The notes: generated from the letters alone by a model not told the origin. A DNA stretch of 64,000 nucleotides from Enterobacter asburiae (GCF_024599655.1 NZ_CP102247.1:1364001-1428000), one strand, 5' to 3'; positions 34,145 to 43,620 are shown, counted from the first letter of the stretch. Program-made: numbers and translations.

Positions 34145-35143
34145 CTATTTTGAGCTGCTCAGAATCTCTTCTATACGGGCCAGTTCTTCCGCAGAGAAAT
34201 GGCGGTTTTCCAGCATGCCCACGGCGTCATCAATCTGCGCCGTTTTACTTGCCCCAATCAGCACTGACGTCACCGTCTCATGGCGTAATACCCATGCCAG
34301 CGCCATCTGGGACAGCTTCTGGCCGCGCTCTTCCGCCACGGCGTTCAGCTTTCTTACCTTCTCCAGCTTCTCTTCGGTGATCTGGTCAGGATTAAGGAAC
34401 TGACTGCCGCTTGCCGCGCGTGAGTCTGCCGGAATGCCGTTCAGATAGCGGTTGGTCAGCTGCCCGCCGGCCAGCGGCGAGAAGGGAATACAGCCAACCC
34501 CTTTTTCCTGCAGCACGTCCAGCAGTCCCGCTTCCGGCGCACGCTCAAACAGAGAGTATTTCGGCTGGTGGATCAGGCAGGGCGTGCCGAGATCGTCAAG
34601 AATATCAATCGCCTTGCGGGCCAGTTCTGCAGGGTAGTTGGATAACCCGACATACAGGGCTTTTCCCTGGCGCACCGCATGGTCAAGCGCTTTCATGGTT
34701 TCCAGCAGCGGCGTTTGCGGGTCAGGACGGTGATGATAGAAAATATCGATATACTCCAGCCCCATGCGCTTCAGGCTTTGATCCAGGCTCGCCAGCAGAT
34801 ATTTGCGTGACCCCCAGTCGCCGTACGGACCCTCCCACATGGTATAGCCCGCTTTGGTGGAGATGATCAGCTCATCGCGCCAGGGCTGGAAATCCTCCTG
34901 CAAAATACGGCCGAAATTACGTTCGGCGGAGCCGGGAGGCGGACCATAGTTGTTGGCAAGGTCGAAATGCGTAATGCCCAAGTCGAACGCGCGCTGTAAA
35001 AGTTGACGGCTGTTTTCGATAAGCGTGGTGTCGCCAAAATTATGCCACAGCCCAAGCGAGATGGCGGGTAACCTGAGCCCGCTTCGCCCGCAGCGGCGAT
35101 ACTCCATTGTCCGATAACGATTTTTGTCCGGCTGATAACCCAT
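34145..35143 (-). CDS. Aldo/keto reductase related to L-glyceraldehyde-3-phosphate reductase YghZ (GpR)
   Basis: This 332-residue NADPH-dependent reductase has a TIM-barrel fold and the catalytic tetrad in FDLANNYG (Asp, Tyr), STKAGYTMW (Lys) and DIFYHHRPD (His). The cofactor-binding C-terminal signature is SVLIGASKTAQIDDAV. Similarity to E. coli YghZ is clear but only moderate (for example LRLPAISLGLWHNFG), so I do not give that symbol. It is divergent from ipdC; a role in reducing aldehydes such as that made by IpdC is conceivable but inferred only from proximity. Confidence 0.88.
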   Translation of the reverse strand: MGYQPDKNRYRTMEYRRCGRSGLRLPAISLGLWHNFGDTTLIENSRQLLQRAFDLGITHFDLANNYGPPPGSAERNFGRILQEDFQPWRDELIISTKAGYTMWEGPYGDWGSRKYLLASLDQSLKRMGLEYIDIFYHHRPDPQTPLLETMKALDHAVRQGKALYVGLSNYPAELARKAIDILDDLGTPCLIHQPKYSLFERAPEAGLLDVLQEKGVGCIPFSPLAGGQLTNRYLNGIPADSRAASGSQFLNPDQITEEKLEKVRKLNAVAEERGQKLSQMALAWVLRHETVTSVLIGASKTAQIDDAVGMLENRHFSAEELARIEEILSSSK

Positions 35144-35328
35144 TCTTATGACCTCTGGCGCTGAAGAAAAAAATCAGTGTATGCGTTTACATTAACGTGA
35201 AAAAAAACAGCATAGCGCAGCCTTTTTTGTAAAGCATTCTTTCCACGCCCTACTTATCGCCAATTCTGGACAGTCATCACGCTTATTTAATACTCAAGGT
35301 GAGGTCAACATTAGAAGGATACCTGTTT

Positions 35329-36987
35329 ATGCGTACCCCATACTGCGTCGCCGATTACCTGCTGGACCGTCTTACAGATTGTGGAGCCGATCATCTGTTT
35401 GGCGTGCCGGGCGACTATAACCTGCAGTTTCTCGACCATGTGATAGACAGCCCGGATATCTGCTGGGTGGGCTGTGCCAACGAGTTAAACGCCTCCTATG
35501 CCGCAGACGGATATGCCCGATGTAAGGGCTTCGCCGCGCTGCTGACGACATTTGGCGTAGGGGAGTTAAGTGCGATGAACGGCATTGCGGGCAGCTATGC
35601 CGAGCACGTTCCGGTGCTGCATATTGTGGGCGCGCCGGGTACGGCGTCACAGCAAAGAGGGGAACTGCTGCACCATACGCTGGGCGACGGTGAGTTTCGT
35701 CATTTTTACCATATGAGCGAACCTATCACCGCTGCACAGGCGATCCTGACCGAACAAAACGCCTGCTATGAGATTGACCGGGTGTTAACTACCATGCTCC
35801 GGGAACGTCGCCCCGGCTATCTGATGTTGCCCGCCGACGTGGCTAAAAAGGCCGCCACACCGCCTGTAAACGCTCTCACTCTCCGGCACGCGCATGCCGA
35901 TAGCGCCTGCCTGAAAGCCTTCCGGGATGCCGCAGAGAACAGGCTGGCCATGAGCAAGCGTACTGCGCTGCTGGCCGATTTCCTTGTCCTGCGCCATGGC
36001 CTGAAGCATGCCTTGCAGAAATGGGTCAAGGACGTGCCGATGGCGCACGCCACCATGCTGATGGGGAAAGGCATATTTGACGAGCGTCACGCCGGTTTTT
36101 ACGGCACCTACAGCGGTTCGGCCAGCGCCGGAGCGGTTAAGGAGGCGATTGAAGGGGCTGACACGGTGCTGTGCATCGGCACGCGATTTACCGATACCCT
36201 GACCGCTGGCTTCACGCATCAGTTAACCCCGTCACAAACAATTGAAGTTCAGCCTCATGCCTCACGCGTCGGTGACGTCTGGTTTACCGGTATCCCCATG
36301 CTTCAGGCAATCGAAACGCTGGTGGAGCTGTGTAAACTGCACGTGCGCGATACGCCTATACCGGCCTCTCAAAGCGCGATGGCCTATCCGCAGCCGGATG
36401 GCTCGCTGACGCAGGAGAATTTCTGGAAAACGTTGCAGACGTTTATCCGCCCGGGAGACATCATTCTTGCAGATCAAGGAACCTCGGCCTTCGGCGCGAT
36501 CGACCTTCGTCTTCCGGCTGACGTGAATTTTATCGTCCAGCCGCTGTGGGGATCGATTGGCTACACGCTGGCGGCGGCATTTGGCGCGCAAACCGCCTGC
36601 CCGAACCGGCGCGTGATTGTGCTGACGGGGGATGGCGCGGCGCAGCTCACCATCCAGGAGCTTGGCTCGATGCTGCGGGATAAACAACACCCCATCATTC
36701 TGGTCCTTAACAACGAAGGGTACACGGTGGAAAGGGCGATCCACGGGCCGGAGCAGCGGTATAACGACATTGCGCTATGGAACTGGACGCAAATCCCGCA
36801 GGCCCTGAGCCTTGATCCTCAGGCCCAGAGCTGGCGAGTCAGTGAAGCGGAGGAGCTGGCGGATGTGCTGGAAAAAGTCGCGCACCAAGAGCGTCTCTCG
36901 CTGATTGAAGTGATGCTGCCGAAAGCTGATATTCCACCGCTGCTGGGGGCGCTTACCAAAGCGCTGGAAGCGCGCAATAACGCCTGA
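35329..36987 (+). CDS. ipdC: Indolepyruvate decarboxylase
   Basis: This thiamine-diphosphate enzyme turns indole-3-pyruvate into indole-3-acetaldehyde, the key step of the indolepyruvate route to the plant hormone auxin. From the ATG at 35329 it has 552 residues, the length of the E. cloacae enzyme, and the catalytic residues are in place: Asp29 (VPGDYN), Glu52 (CANELN) and the His pair in GELLHHTLGDG. The ThDP motif runs from GDGAAQLT to LVLNN (about 435-465). An upstream ATG at 35299 is less likely. Monocistronic by context; no E. coli K-12 counterpart. Confidence 0.97.
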   Translation: MRTPYCVADYLLDRLTDCGADHLFGVPGDYNLQFLDHVIDSPDICWVGCANELNASYAADGYARCKGFAALLTTFGVGELSAMNGIAGSYAEHVPVLHIVGAPGTASQQRGELLHHTLGDGEFRHFYHMSEPITAAQAILTEQNACYEIDRVLTTMLRERRPGYLMLPADVAKKAATPPVNALTLRHAHADSACLKAFRDAAENRLAMSKRTALLADFLVLRHGLKHALQKWVKDVPMAHATMLMGKGIFDERHAGFYGTYSGSASAGAVKEAIEGADTVLCIGTRFTDTLTAGFTHQLTPSQTIEVQPHASRVGDVWFTGIPMLQAIETLVELCKLHVRDTPIPASQSAMAYPQPDGSLTQENFWKTLQTFIRPGDIILADQGTSAFGAIDLRLPADVNFIVQPLWGSIGYTLAAAFGAQTACPNRRVIVLTGDGAAQLTIQELGSMLRDKQHPIILVLNNEGYTVERAIHGPEQRYNDIALWNWTQIPQALSLDPQAQSWRVSEAEELADVLEKVAHQERLSLIEVMLPKADIPPLLGALTKALEARNNA

Positions 36988-38223
36988 TCACTTGTCGTTT
37001 CGCCAGGCCATCATCATCGGTTTGCCCGCCAGCAGGAGCCAGGCGGGCAACATTACGATACAGAGCAGGGGGAAAAGCGTTGAATCGGGTACCACCACTG
37101 CCGCCATAAACAGGCTGAGCCACGCGTCGCGCGTGACCACCAGAACCAGCCCCAGAATAGAGCAGGAGACGGTAATGGCCGCCGGCACCGCATCGACATG
37201 TTCGTGCAGCATCAGCCCCAGCGCTACGCCAACAAAGACCGCCGGGAAGATGCGTCCACCGCGGAAACCGCAGGCTGCAGCCACCACCAGCGCGGCCAGC
37301 TTAATCACGGCAAACAGCAGATAGTCGGAGACGCTGAACACCTGGCTGAAGGCCAGCTGCTGCATCTCGTCCAGACCTTTGAACAATGTCACCGTCCCGC
37401 CGATTGCCCCTAAAATACCAAGAATCAAACCGCCGGCCCCCAGGATTAGCACCGGGTGTTTCAGCTTATGCACCAGCCGGTGCAGGCGAGGAAGACACCA
37501 TACCGCGACCATCCCCAGCGCGATGGCGATGGCGACAACGATGGCGCCGCTGAAAATATCGGCTATCTGCATCTGGCCGTAGTGGGGAAGGGAGAGTGAA
37601 AAATGGGGATGGAAAAACAGGCTGGTCGTCAACGCCCCCGCGGCTGCGGCCATCAGCGGCGCAAACAGCTTATCCCACAGCGGGACGTCGTTATTGCTGC
37701 TGAGCGTCTGCGAAAAGATCAGTGCGGCAGCGACGGGCGTGCCGAAAAGCGCCCCGATGGTGCCTGCTGAGGCGAGAATGGTCCAGTCCAGCGCGCCGAC
37801 GCGGGGCAAAATGCGTGAACCGAGGAAAACCGCCAGGCCAATATTCACCGCCATAATCGGATGCTCAGGCCCCAGGCTAACGCCGCCCGCCAGACCGATA
37901 ATCAACGCGATAATCAGCCCCGGCAGTGCCGAAGGGGAAACCGGGGCGCCAATCAGCGGTTCCTGCGCCGGGTCTGGTCCAGCATGGCCGGGACTGAAAC
38001 GGATCACCAGGCCCACCGCAATACCGGTCAACGTCAGCATCATGATGATCCAGGCAGGAGAATCAGCGGTGGCACCCAGTTTTGCCGGAAGCGCTGTCCA
38101 TAATATTGTTTGCAGCACCGACGCGACTTTCATCACGACAATGAGCACCAGGCTTGAGGCTACGCCAATGATTAACGCCGGAATGGCCAGCAACAGCATG
38201 GTTCTGGCTCGCGGGTGGAGCAT
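36988..38223 (-). CDS. yfeO: Putative ClC-family ion channel YfeO
   Basis: This 411-residue inner-membrane protein has about ten to eleven helices. ClC-like selectivity segments are visible: SLGPEHPIM (GxGxP-like), GTIGALFGTPVAAALIF and GFRGGRIFPAVFVGVALG. The ATG at 38223 is preceded by AAGGA; an in-frame start at 38241 is out of step with E. coli. Its end abuts the ipdC stop with no gap, convergently. The ion transported by YfeO is not established. Confidence 0.92.
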   Translation of the reverse strand: MLHPRARTMLLLAIPALIIGVASSLVLIVVMKVASVLQTILWTALPAKLGATADSPAWIIMMLTLTGIAVGLVIRFSPGHAGPDPAQEPLIGAPVSPSALPGLIIALIIGLAGGVSLGPEHPIMAVNIGLAVFLGSRILPRVGALDWTILASAGTIGALFGTPVAAALIFSQTLSSNNDVPLWDKLFAPLMAAAAGALTTSLFFHPHFSLSLPHYGQMQIADIFSGAIVVAIAIALGMVAVWCLPRLHRLVHKLKHPVLILGAGGLILGILGAIGGTVTLFKGLDEMQQLAFSQVFSVSDYLLFAVIKLAALVVAAACGFRGGRIFPAVFVGVALGLMLHEHVDAVPAAITVSCSILGLVLVVTRDAWLSLFMAAVVVPDSTLFPLLCIVMLPAWLLLAGKPMMMAWRNDK

Positions 38224-38428
38224 GATGATTTCCTTGTACAAAACGGTATTACGTTACTTTGCACATTAAGCTTTATGGCAATAGTGCAAAAGGTGCTGAA
38301 ACGGTAAAGTTATTCTGTGACGAAGATCGATAATCCATGGGCATTCACCTTACGGCCGTTGTTGTTATCACGCCTTGAATTTACAGTGTCCCAAAGATTT
38401 ATTCTGACTTTAGCGGAGCAGTAGAAGA

Positions 38429-39394
38429 ATGACAAAGTATGCTTTGGTAGGTGATGTGGGCGGCACGAACGCGCGCCTCGCATTATGCGATGTAAGTAGC
38501 GGTGAGATTTCCCGGGCGAAAACCTACTCAGGGCTGGATTATCCAAGCCTTGAGGCCGTTGTCCGCGTCTATCTGGACGAGCATCAGGTAAGCGTTGAAG
38601 ACGGCTGCATCGCGATTGCCTGCCCGATAACCGGCGACTGGGTCGCAATGACCAACCATACCTGGGCATTCTCCATCGCAGAGATGAAAAAAAACCTCGG
38701 GTTTTCGCATCTTGAAATCATCAATGACTTCACGGCGGTGTCCATGGCGATCCCGATGCTGAAGCCCGAGCATCTGATCCAGTTTGGCGGCGCTGAACCG
38801 GTCGAAGGCAAGCCGATTGCGGTTTACGGGGCCGGTACCGGCCTGGGCGTGTCGCATCTGGTGCATGTTGCCCAGCGCTGGGTGAGCCTGCCGGGTGAAG
38901 GCGGCCACGTAGACTTTGCGCCAAACAGCGAAGAAGAGGGCATTATCCTCGAAGAATTACGCGCTGAGATCGGCCACGTCTCCGCCGAGCGCGTCCTTTC
39001 AGGTCCGGGGTTGGTGAACCTGTACCGGGCGATTGTGAAATCTGATGGCCGTCTGCCGGAAAACCTGCAGCCGAAAGACGTTACCGAACGCGCGCTGGCG
39101 GACAGCTGCATTGACTGCCGTCGTGCCCTGTCGCTGTTCTGCGTGATCATGGGACGTTTTGGCGGCAACCTGGCGCTGACGCTGGGCACCTTCGGTGGGG
39201 TCTATATTGCGGGCGGGATCGTACCGCGCTTCCTCGACTTCTTTAAAGCCTCGGGCTTCCGCGGCGGGTTTGAAGATAAAGGGCGTTTCAGAAGCTACGT
39301 GCAGGATATTCCGGTTTATCTGATCGTGCATGATAACCCTGGCCTGCTGGGTTCGGGTGCCCACCTGCGTCAGGTTCTCGGCCAGATCCTCTGA
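38429..39394 (+). CDS. glk: Glucokinase
   Basis: Glk phosphorylates free cytoplasmic glucose, mostly that released from disaccharides, since the PTS handles external glucose. The 321 residues match E. coli. The phosphate loop GDVGGTNARLALCD is at residues 8-21, the catalytic Asp lies in IINDFTAVS (about 100), and the sugar site is in LPGEGGHVDFAP. The GCAGTAGAAG leader gives a weak ribosome site. Confidence 0.96.
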   Translation: MTKYALVGDVGGTNARLALCDVSSGEISRAKTYSGLDYPSLEAVVRVYLDEHQVSVEDGCIAIACPITGDWVAMTNHTWAFSIAEMKKNLGFSHLEIINDFTAVSMAIPMLKPEHLIQFGGAEPVEGKPIAVYGAGTGLGVSHLVHVAQRWVSLPGEGGHVDFAPNSEEEGIILEELRAEIGHVSAERVLSGPGLVNLYRAIVKSDGRLPENLQPKDVTERALADSCIDCRRALSLFCVIMGRFGGNLALTLGTFGGVYIAGGIVPRFLDFFKASGFRGGFEDKGRFRSYVQDIPVYLIVHDNPGLLGSGAHLRQVLGQIL

Positions 39395-39400
39395 CGCATA

Positions 39401-39422
39401 GCCCTCTCCGGCGGGAGAGGGC
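39401..39422. terminator. Hairpin between convergent glk and ypdB
   Basis: GCCCTCTCC and GGAGAGGGC pair around GGCG, followed by GCTTTCTTT. The stem is shared with the dispersed repeats at 684-782 and 5278-5310, so a repeat unit may have been recruited as a terminator. Confidence 0.65.
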
Positions 39423-39429
39423 GCTTTCT

Positions 39430-40161
39430 TTACAGGTGCATCAGCTGGCGGAACTCTTTCACCTTGCTGCGGCTCACCGGCACCTGAAAATCCAGATCCT
39501 TCAGACGCAAAATGTAGGTGTTGTTAAACCAGGGTTCGATCTCGCGGATCTTGTTTAAATTCACGCAGAACGAACGGTGGCAGCGGAAAAAGTGTGCCGC
39601 TGGCAGCTTGCTGCAAAACTCGGTGATGTTCATTGCCATCACGTACGATTCCCGCCGCGTGTAGACAAACGTCATCTTTTCATGGGCTTCGGCATAGTAG
39701 ATATCATTGACCGGCGTCACGATGATGCGCTCGTCTTTGACCAGATTAATGGTGTCGTTTTCCCGTACCGTTGGGGTGGCGCTAGCGGGGGCGGTCTGCT
39801 GCTGCCATGCGGCCTCCAGCTTTTGCAGCATGCTGACAATCCGCGACTCCTGATAAGGCTTAAGAATGTAGTCAAACGCCTCCAGCTCGAAGGCCTCTAC
39901 GGCGTGCTCTTTCCAGGCGGTAACGAAAACGATAAACGGCTTATGGGCAAACTGATTGATGTTTTGCGCCAGCAACACGCCATCCAGCGACGGGATATTG
40001 ATATCCAGGAAAATGGCGTCGACCCGGTTATGCTGCAGAAACTTCAGCACGTCCAGACCATCATCAAACGTACCCACAATCTCCATCTGGCTGTGGGTTT
40101 TAATAAGCCAGGTGAGCTCCTGCTGAGCCAGGAATTCATCTTCTACGATGATAACTTTCAT
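39430..40161 (-). CDS. ypdB: LytTR-family response regulator YpdB (PyrR)
   Basis: The receiver domain (residues 1-120) has the acidic pocket EDE at 7-9 and the phosphorylated Asp53 in IFLDINIPSLDG; the C-terminal LytTR DNA-binding domain (about 140-243) reads FFRCHRSFCVNLNKIREI and FQVPVSRSKVKEFRQLM. In E. coli this pair senses pyruvate and induces yhjX. It lies three bases after ypdA. Confidence 0.93.
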   Translation of the reverse strand: MKVIIVEDEFLAQQELTWLIKTHSQMEIVGTFDDGLDVLKFLQHNRVDAIFLDINIPSLDGVLLAQNINQFAHKPFIVFVTAWKEHAVEAFELEAFDYILKPYQESRIVSMLQKLEAAWQQQTAPASATPTVRENDTINLVKDERIIVTPVNDIYYAEAHEKMTFVYTRRESYVMAMNITEFCSKLPAAHFFRCHRSFCVNLNKIREIEPWFNNTYILRLKDLDFQVPVSRSKVKEFRQLMHL

Positions 40162-40164
40162 AGG

Positions 40165-41871
40165 CTACTCCACCTGGGGCAACAGTGATGTCGTCGTATG
40201 TGCGAGAGAGCGCTCATTCGGGACGTAAAAAGAAATTTCGGTGCCCGGCTCAAGACGGTGAATATGCAGTCCGTCGCCGTAAAGCAGCTTGACCCGGTGG
40301 TGCACGTTCAGCAGGCCGATTTTATTTCCGGGCATCTCGTTAGACTCCACGCGCTCAATGACTTTTGGATCAATCCCGTGGCCGGTATCGCGCACGGCAA
40401 TACGCACGCGGTTGCCGCTTTCGGTGACGCTGATGGTGACGACACCTTTGCCTTTACAGGGCTGAATACCGTGAACAATCGCATTTTCGACCAGCGGCTG
40501 GATAAGCAGGCTCGGGATCACGCAGTTGACCTCTTCATCAATATCGTAAATGACCGTGAGCTTGTCGCCAAAGCGCGCCTGCTCAATCGCGATGTAGTCC
40601 TTGATCTGATACAGCTCTTTTTTGATGTCGATCTGCTCGTCGTCCTTCAGCTCGATGTTGTAGCGCAGATAGCGCGACAGGTTGAAAATCAGCTGGCGCG
40701 CGGTGTCCGGATTAAGACGAATGGACGAGGAGATAGCGTTCAGCGCGTTAAACAGGAAATGGGGATTGATTTTACTCTGCAGCGCGCGCAGCTCTGCCTT
40801 ATTTGCCATCTCACGCAGCTGTTCCGCCCGCGAAACCTCAAGCTGGGTGGAGATAATCTGCGACAGGCCAATCGCCATCTCCTGCAGGGAGGAGGTGATC
40901 TGATGCGCGTGACAGTAATAAATTTTCAGGGTGCCCGTCACGACGCCTTTCTCCCACAGCGGGATCACCAGCATCGAGTGGATTTCCGGCGTTCGGTGGG
41001 CTTCATCATTGTTTTTAATAATGATTTTACCGTAGTTAATCGCCTGTCGGGTGGTCGGGCTAATGGTGTCATCGTTGTCGCGATAGTTGTGTTCCCCGAC
41101 GCCAACGTAGGCCAGCACGTGGTCAATATTGGTGATGGCGACGGCGTCAGCATGGATATCGTGGCGGATAATTTCGCAGACCTGACGCAACGATTCCGCG
41201 TTAACGTGGCGGAAGAGCGGCAGCGTTTTGTTGGCGATATCCAGCGCCAGCTTGGCCTGACGGGCGGCACTGGCCTCTTTTTCTCCTTCAACGCTTTGCA
41301 CCAGCAGCACGATAAACCCGATGCATACGCTGCCCAGGATCATCGGGATACCGATTTTCGAGACGATATCCAGCCCCAGCGCGGTGGTGGGGGCCCAGAC
41401 GACGACCAGGATCATGGTCAGCGTTTCGCACACCATGCCTGCGACGATCCCGGCGCGCCAGCGCTGTTTTTTCGGGATTTTGCGGCTGATCCAGCCGGAA
41501 AGCACCCCGGCGATAATACTGGTGATAAAGCACGGCACCGCCGTTACGCCACCGATATCAATCAGGTAGCGGTGCGTCCCGGCAATCAGGCCGGTGATGA
41601 CGCCCACCCACGGACCAAACAAAATCCCGCCGGACATGACGGCGATTATGCGCACGTTAACCAGCGAACCCTCTACCGGCACGCCGGACCAGGTGCTGAA
41701 CAGGGCAAACAGCGAAAAAATGGCGGTAACGGCCAGCAGCTCTTTTGGCGAGTGGGCTGATTTGTGCAACAGCTCGCGAAACAGGCGAATGCGAATGAGG
41801 AAGAACAGGCAAATCAGCATTAATGCCGCGCGGTCAAAAACCGCCAGCAGCATGGTGAATATTTCGTGCAC
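40165..41871 (-). CDS. ypdA: LytS-type sensor histidine kinase YpdA (PyrS)
   Basis: This 568-residue kinase has six N-terminal spans of the 5TM-5TMR_LYT type (residues 5-205), a GAF-like domain (about 225-345), the His_kinase motif RALQSKINPHFLFNALNAIS with the phosphorylated His in NPHFLF (about 371), and a C-terminal ATPase with LVENAIVHG and DTGHGID. With YpdB it forms a pyruvate-responsive two-component system. The fry/ypdC/ypdE/ypdF genes that lie between ypdB and glk in E. coli K-12 are missing here. Confidence 0.94.
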   Translation of the reverse strand: MHEIFTMLLAVFDRAALMLICLFFLIRIRLFRELLHKSAHSPKELLAVTAIFSLFALFSTWSGVPVEGSLVNVRIIAVMSGGILFGPWVGVITGLIAGTHRYLIDIGGVTAVPCFITSIIAGVLSGWISRKIPKKQRWRAGIVAGMVCETLTMILVVVWAPTTALGLDIVSKIGIPMILGSVCIGFIVLLVQSVEGEKEASAARQAKLALDIANKTLPLFRHVNAESLRQVCEIIRHDIHADAVAITNIDHVLAYVGVGEHNYRDNDDTISPTTRQAINYGKIIIKNNDEAHRTPEIHSMLVIPLWEKGVVTGTLKIYYCHAHQITSSLQEMAIGLSQIISTQLEVSRAEQLREMANKAELRALQSKINPHFLFNALNAISSSIRLNPDTARQLIFNLSRYLRYNIELKDDEQIDIKKELYQIKDYIAIEQARFGDKLTVIYDIDEEVNCVIPSLLIQPLVENAIVHGIQPCKGKGVVTISVTESGNRVRIAVRDTGHGIDPKVIERVESNEMPGNKIGLLNVHHRVKLLYGDGLHIHRLEPGTEISFYVPNERSLAHTTTSLLPQVE

Positions 41872-42257
41872 GAGTAGACCTGGGATAACGGGAAAGAACC
41901 ATGATAAAAAACCTGGCGCGTATTGACCAGCTATCCGTCAGGTTTATCAAATGAGGAAAAACCATAATTTGTAAAGGGGATTATCTGGCGGTGACCGATG
42001 CGTCCTGTTTTTTCGTTTCTGGTGCATCGTCAGGTAACTGTTTTGATATCATCATGTTAAATAACGGCTATCATAAAGCCGATCCCGAAACAGAGGCTTC
42101 CGCTTTTAGGCGCAGCCGGGTTCCTGTTTTCAGACGATCGCTTTTTTTTCATTTCCCTCTCGACAGCATGATTTTTTTCAGGTTATTTTCTAAACATGCC
42201 ACATCGGTGGCAGCGTCGCTCGGACGGTCCGGGCGCTAACGTTAATCTGAGGAATCT
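41872..42257. other. Divergent ypdA-alaC intergenic region
   Basis: No gene is supported in these 386 bases. It must hold both promoters. A short hairpin CGGCT/AGCCG (42065-42081) lies midway, and a T-rich stretch with TTTTTTTT near 42143 is conspicuous. The alaC ribosome site CTGAGGAATCT ends at 42257. In E. coli alaC mRNA is a target of the small RNA SgrS; I did not try to predict the pairing. Confidence 0.4.
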
Positions 42258-43496
42258 ATGGCTGAATTCAGTCCTGAACGCCGTTTTACGCGTATCGATC
42301 GTCTCCCCCCTTATGTTTTCAATATCACTGCTGAACTGAAAATGGCTGCGCGTCGGCGCGGCGAAGATATCATTGATTTCAGCATGGGTAACCCTGACGG
42401 CCCAACGCCACCGCATATCGTTGAGAAGCTCTGCACGGTTGCCCAGCGCCCGGATACGCACGGCTACTCAACCTCTCGCGGTATTCCCAGATTACGTCGC
42501 GCGATCTCGCGCTGGTATCAGGATCGCTATCAGGTTGATATCGATCCGGAAAGTGAAGCGATTGTCACCATCGGCTCGAAAGAGGGGCTGGCACACCTGA
42601 TGCTGGCCACGCTGGATCATGGCGATACGGTGCTGGTGCCTAATCCAAGTTACCCGATCCATATCTACGGCGCGGTGATTGCCGGGGCGCAGGTCCGCTC
42701 CGTGCCGCTGGTGGAAGGCGTTGATTTCTTTAACGAACTGGAACGTGCGATTCGCGAAAGCTATCCGAAACCCAAGATGATGATCCTCGGTTTCCCGTCG
42801 AACCCAACGGCCCAGTGCGTGGAGCTTGATTTCTTCGAGAAAGTTGTCGCGCTGGCCAAGCGTTATGACGTGCTGGTGGTTCACGATTTAGCCTATGCTG
42901 ACATCGTCTATGACGGCTGGAAAGCCCCGTCGATTATGCAGGTCCCGGGCGCGCGTGACGTGGCGGTAGAGTTCTTTACCCTGTCGAAAAGCTACAACAT
43001 GGCGGGCTGGCGTATTGGCTTTATGGTGGGTAACAAAACGCTGGTGAATGCACTGGCGCGCATTAAGAGTTATCACGACTACGGTACCTTCACGCCGCTG
43101 CAGGTCGCGGCTATCGCTGCCCTGGAAGGTGACCAGCAGTGCGTTCACGAGATTGCCGCCCAGTATAAGCGCCGCCGAGACGTGCTGGTAAAAGGGCTGC
43201 ATGAAGCGGGCTGGATGGTGGAAATGCCGAAAGCGTCCATGTACGTCTGGGCGAAAATTCCGGAGCCGTACGCGGCGATGGGATCGCTGGAGTTTGCCAA
43301 AAAACTGCTACAGGATGCGAAGGTGTGTGTGTCGCCGGGCATTGGCTTTGGTGATTACGGCGACACCCATGTGCGATTTGCCCTGATTGAAAACAGCGAC
43401 CGTATTCGTCAGGCGGTGAGGGGCATCAAGAGTATGTTCCGGGCCGACGGTTTTCTTACCTCAAAGAGCGTCGCAGAACATCCCGCGTCGTCATGA
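42258..43496 (+). CDS. alaC: Glutamate-pyruvate aminotransferase AlaC
   Basis: This PLP-dependent class I aminotransferase makes alanine from pyruvate and glutamate. The 412 residues match the E. coli protein. The PLP lysine is Lys244 in FTLSKSYNMAGWRIGF, with FSMGNPDGPTP and GFPSNPTAQCVELDFF as further family markers. It stands alone between the ypdA divergent region and a strong terminator. Confidence 0.95.
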   Translation: MAEFSPERRFTRIDRLPPYVFNITAELKMAARRRGEDIIDFSMGNPDGPTPPHIVEKLCTVAQRPDTHGYSTSRGIPRLRRAISRWYQDRYQVDIDPESEAIVTIGSKEGLAHLMLATLDHGDTVLVPNPSYPIHIYGAVIAGAQVRSVPLVEGVDFFNELERAIRESYPKPKMMILGFPSNPTAQCVELDFFEKVVALAKRYDVLVVHDLAYADIVYDGWKAPSIMQVPGARDVAVEFFTLSKSYNMAGWRIGFMVGNKTLVNALARIKSYHDYGTFTPLQVAAIAALEGDQQCVHEIAAQYKRRRDVLVKGLHEAGWMVEMPKASMYVWAKIPEPYAAMGSLEFAKKLLQDAKVCVSPGIGFGDYGDTHVRFALIENSDRIRQAVRGIKSMFRADGFLTSKSVAEHPASS

Positions 43497-43501
43497 CATA
43501 A

Positions 43502-43532
43502 AAAAACAGGAGCCGATGGCTCCTGTTTTTTT
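43502..43532. terminator. Bidirectional terminator between alaC and ypdK
   Basis: AAAAACAGGAGCC and GGCTCCTGTTTTT pair around GAT, with A-run and T-run flanks. Confidence 0.9.
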
Positions 43533-43548
43533 GACTGCATGTTCTTCA

Positions 43549-43620
43549 CTAGATCATCAGGGCAAAGGTTCCGGCCCAGACTAAAACAATCACCGAAATG
43601 CCCATAAAGAAATATTTCAC
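43549..43620 (-). CDS. ypdK: Small membrane protein YpdK (23 residues)
   Basis: On the minus strand GTG at 43620 opens a 23-codon frame ending TAG at 43549. It reads (V/M)KYFFMGISVIVLVW then AGTFALMI, nearly the same as E. coli YpdK and of the same length, in the same place between alaC and lpxP. It is a single membrane helix. GGAG lies nine bases upstream. An overlapping ATG frame (43636 leftward) runs through the same bases but is not the conserved one. The function is unknown; the E. coli protein has been detected experimentally. Confidence 0.85.
   Translation of the reverse strand: MKYFFMGISVIVLVWAGTFALMI

Noticed and set aside
35329..36987. Assignment as a generic pyruvate decarboxylase
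   Set aside because: Length, catalytic residues and near-identity to the remembered E. cloacae indolepyruvate decarboxylase make that the better call.
40198..41760. A 520-codon open frame on the plus strand opposite ypdA
   Set aside because: It is the mirror of the strongly biased ypdA coding sequence. The protein is a His/Asp/Gln-rich string without domains, and ypdA itself is unmistakable.
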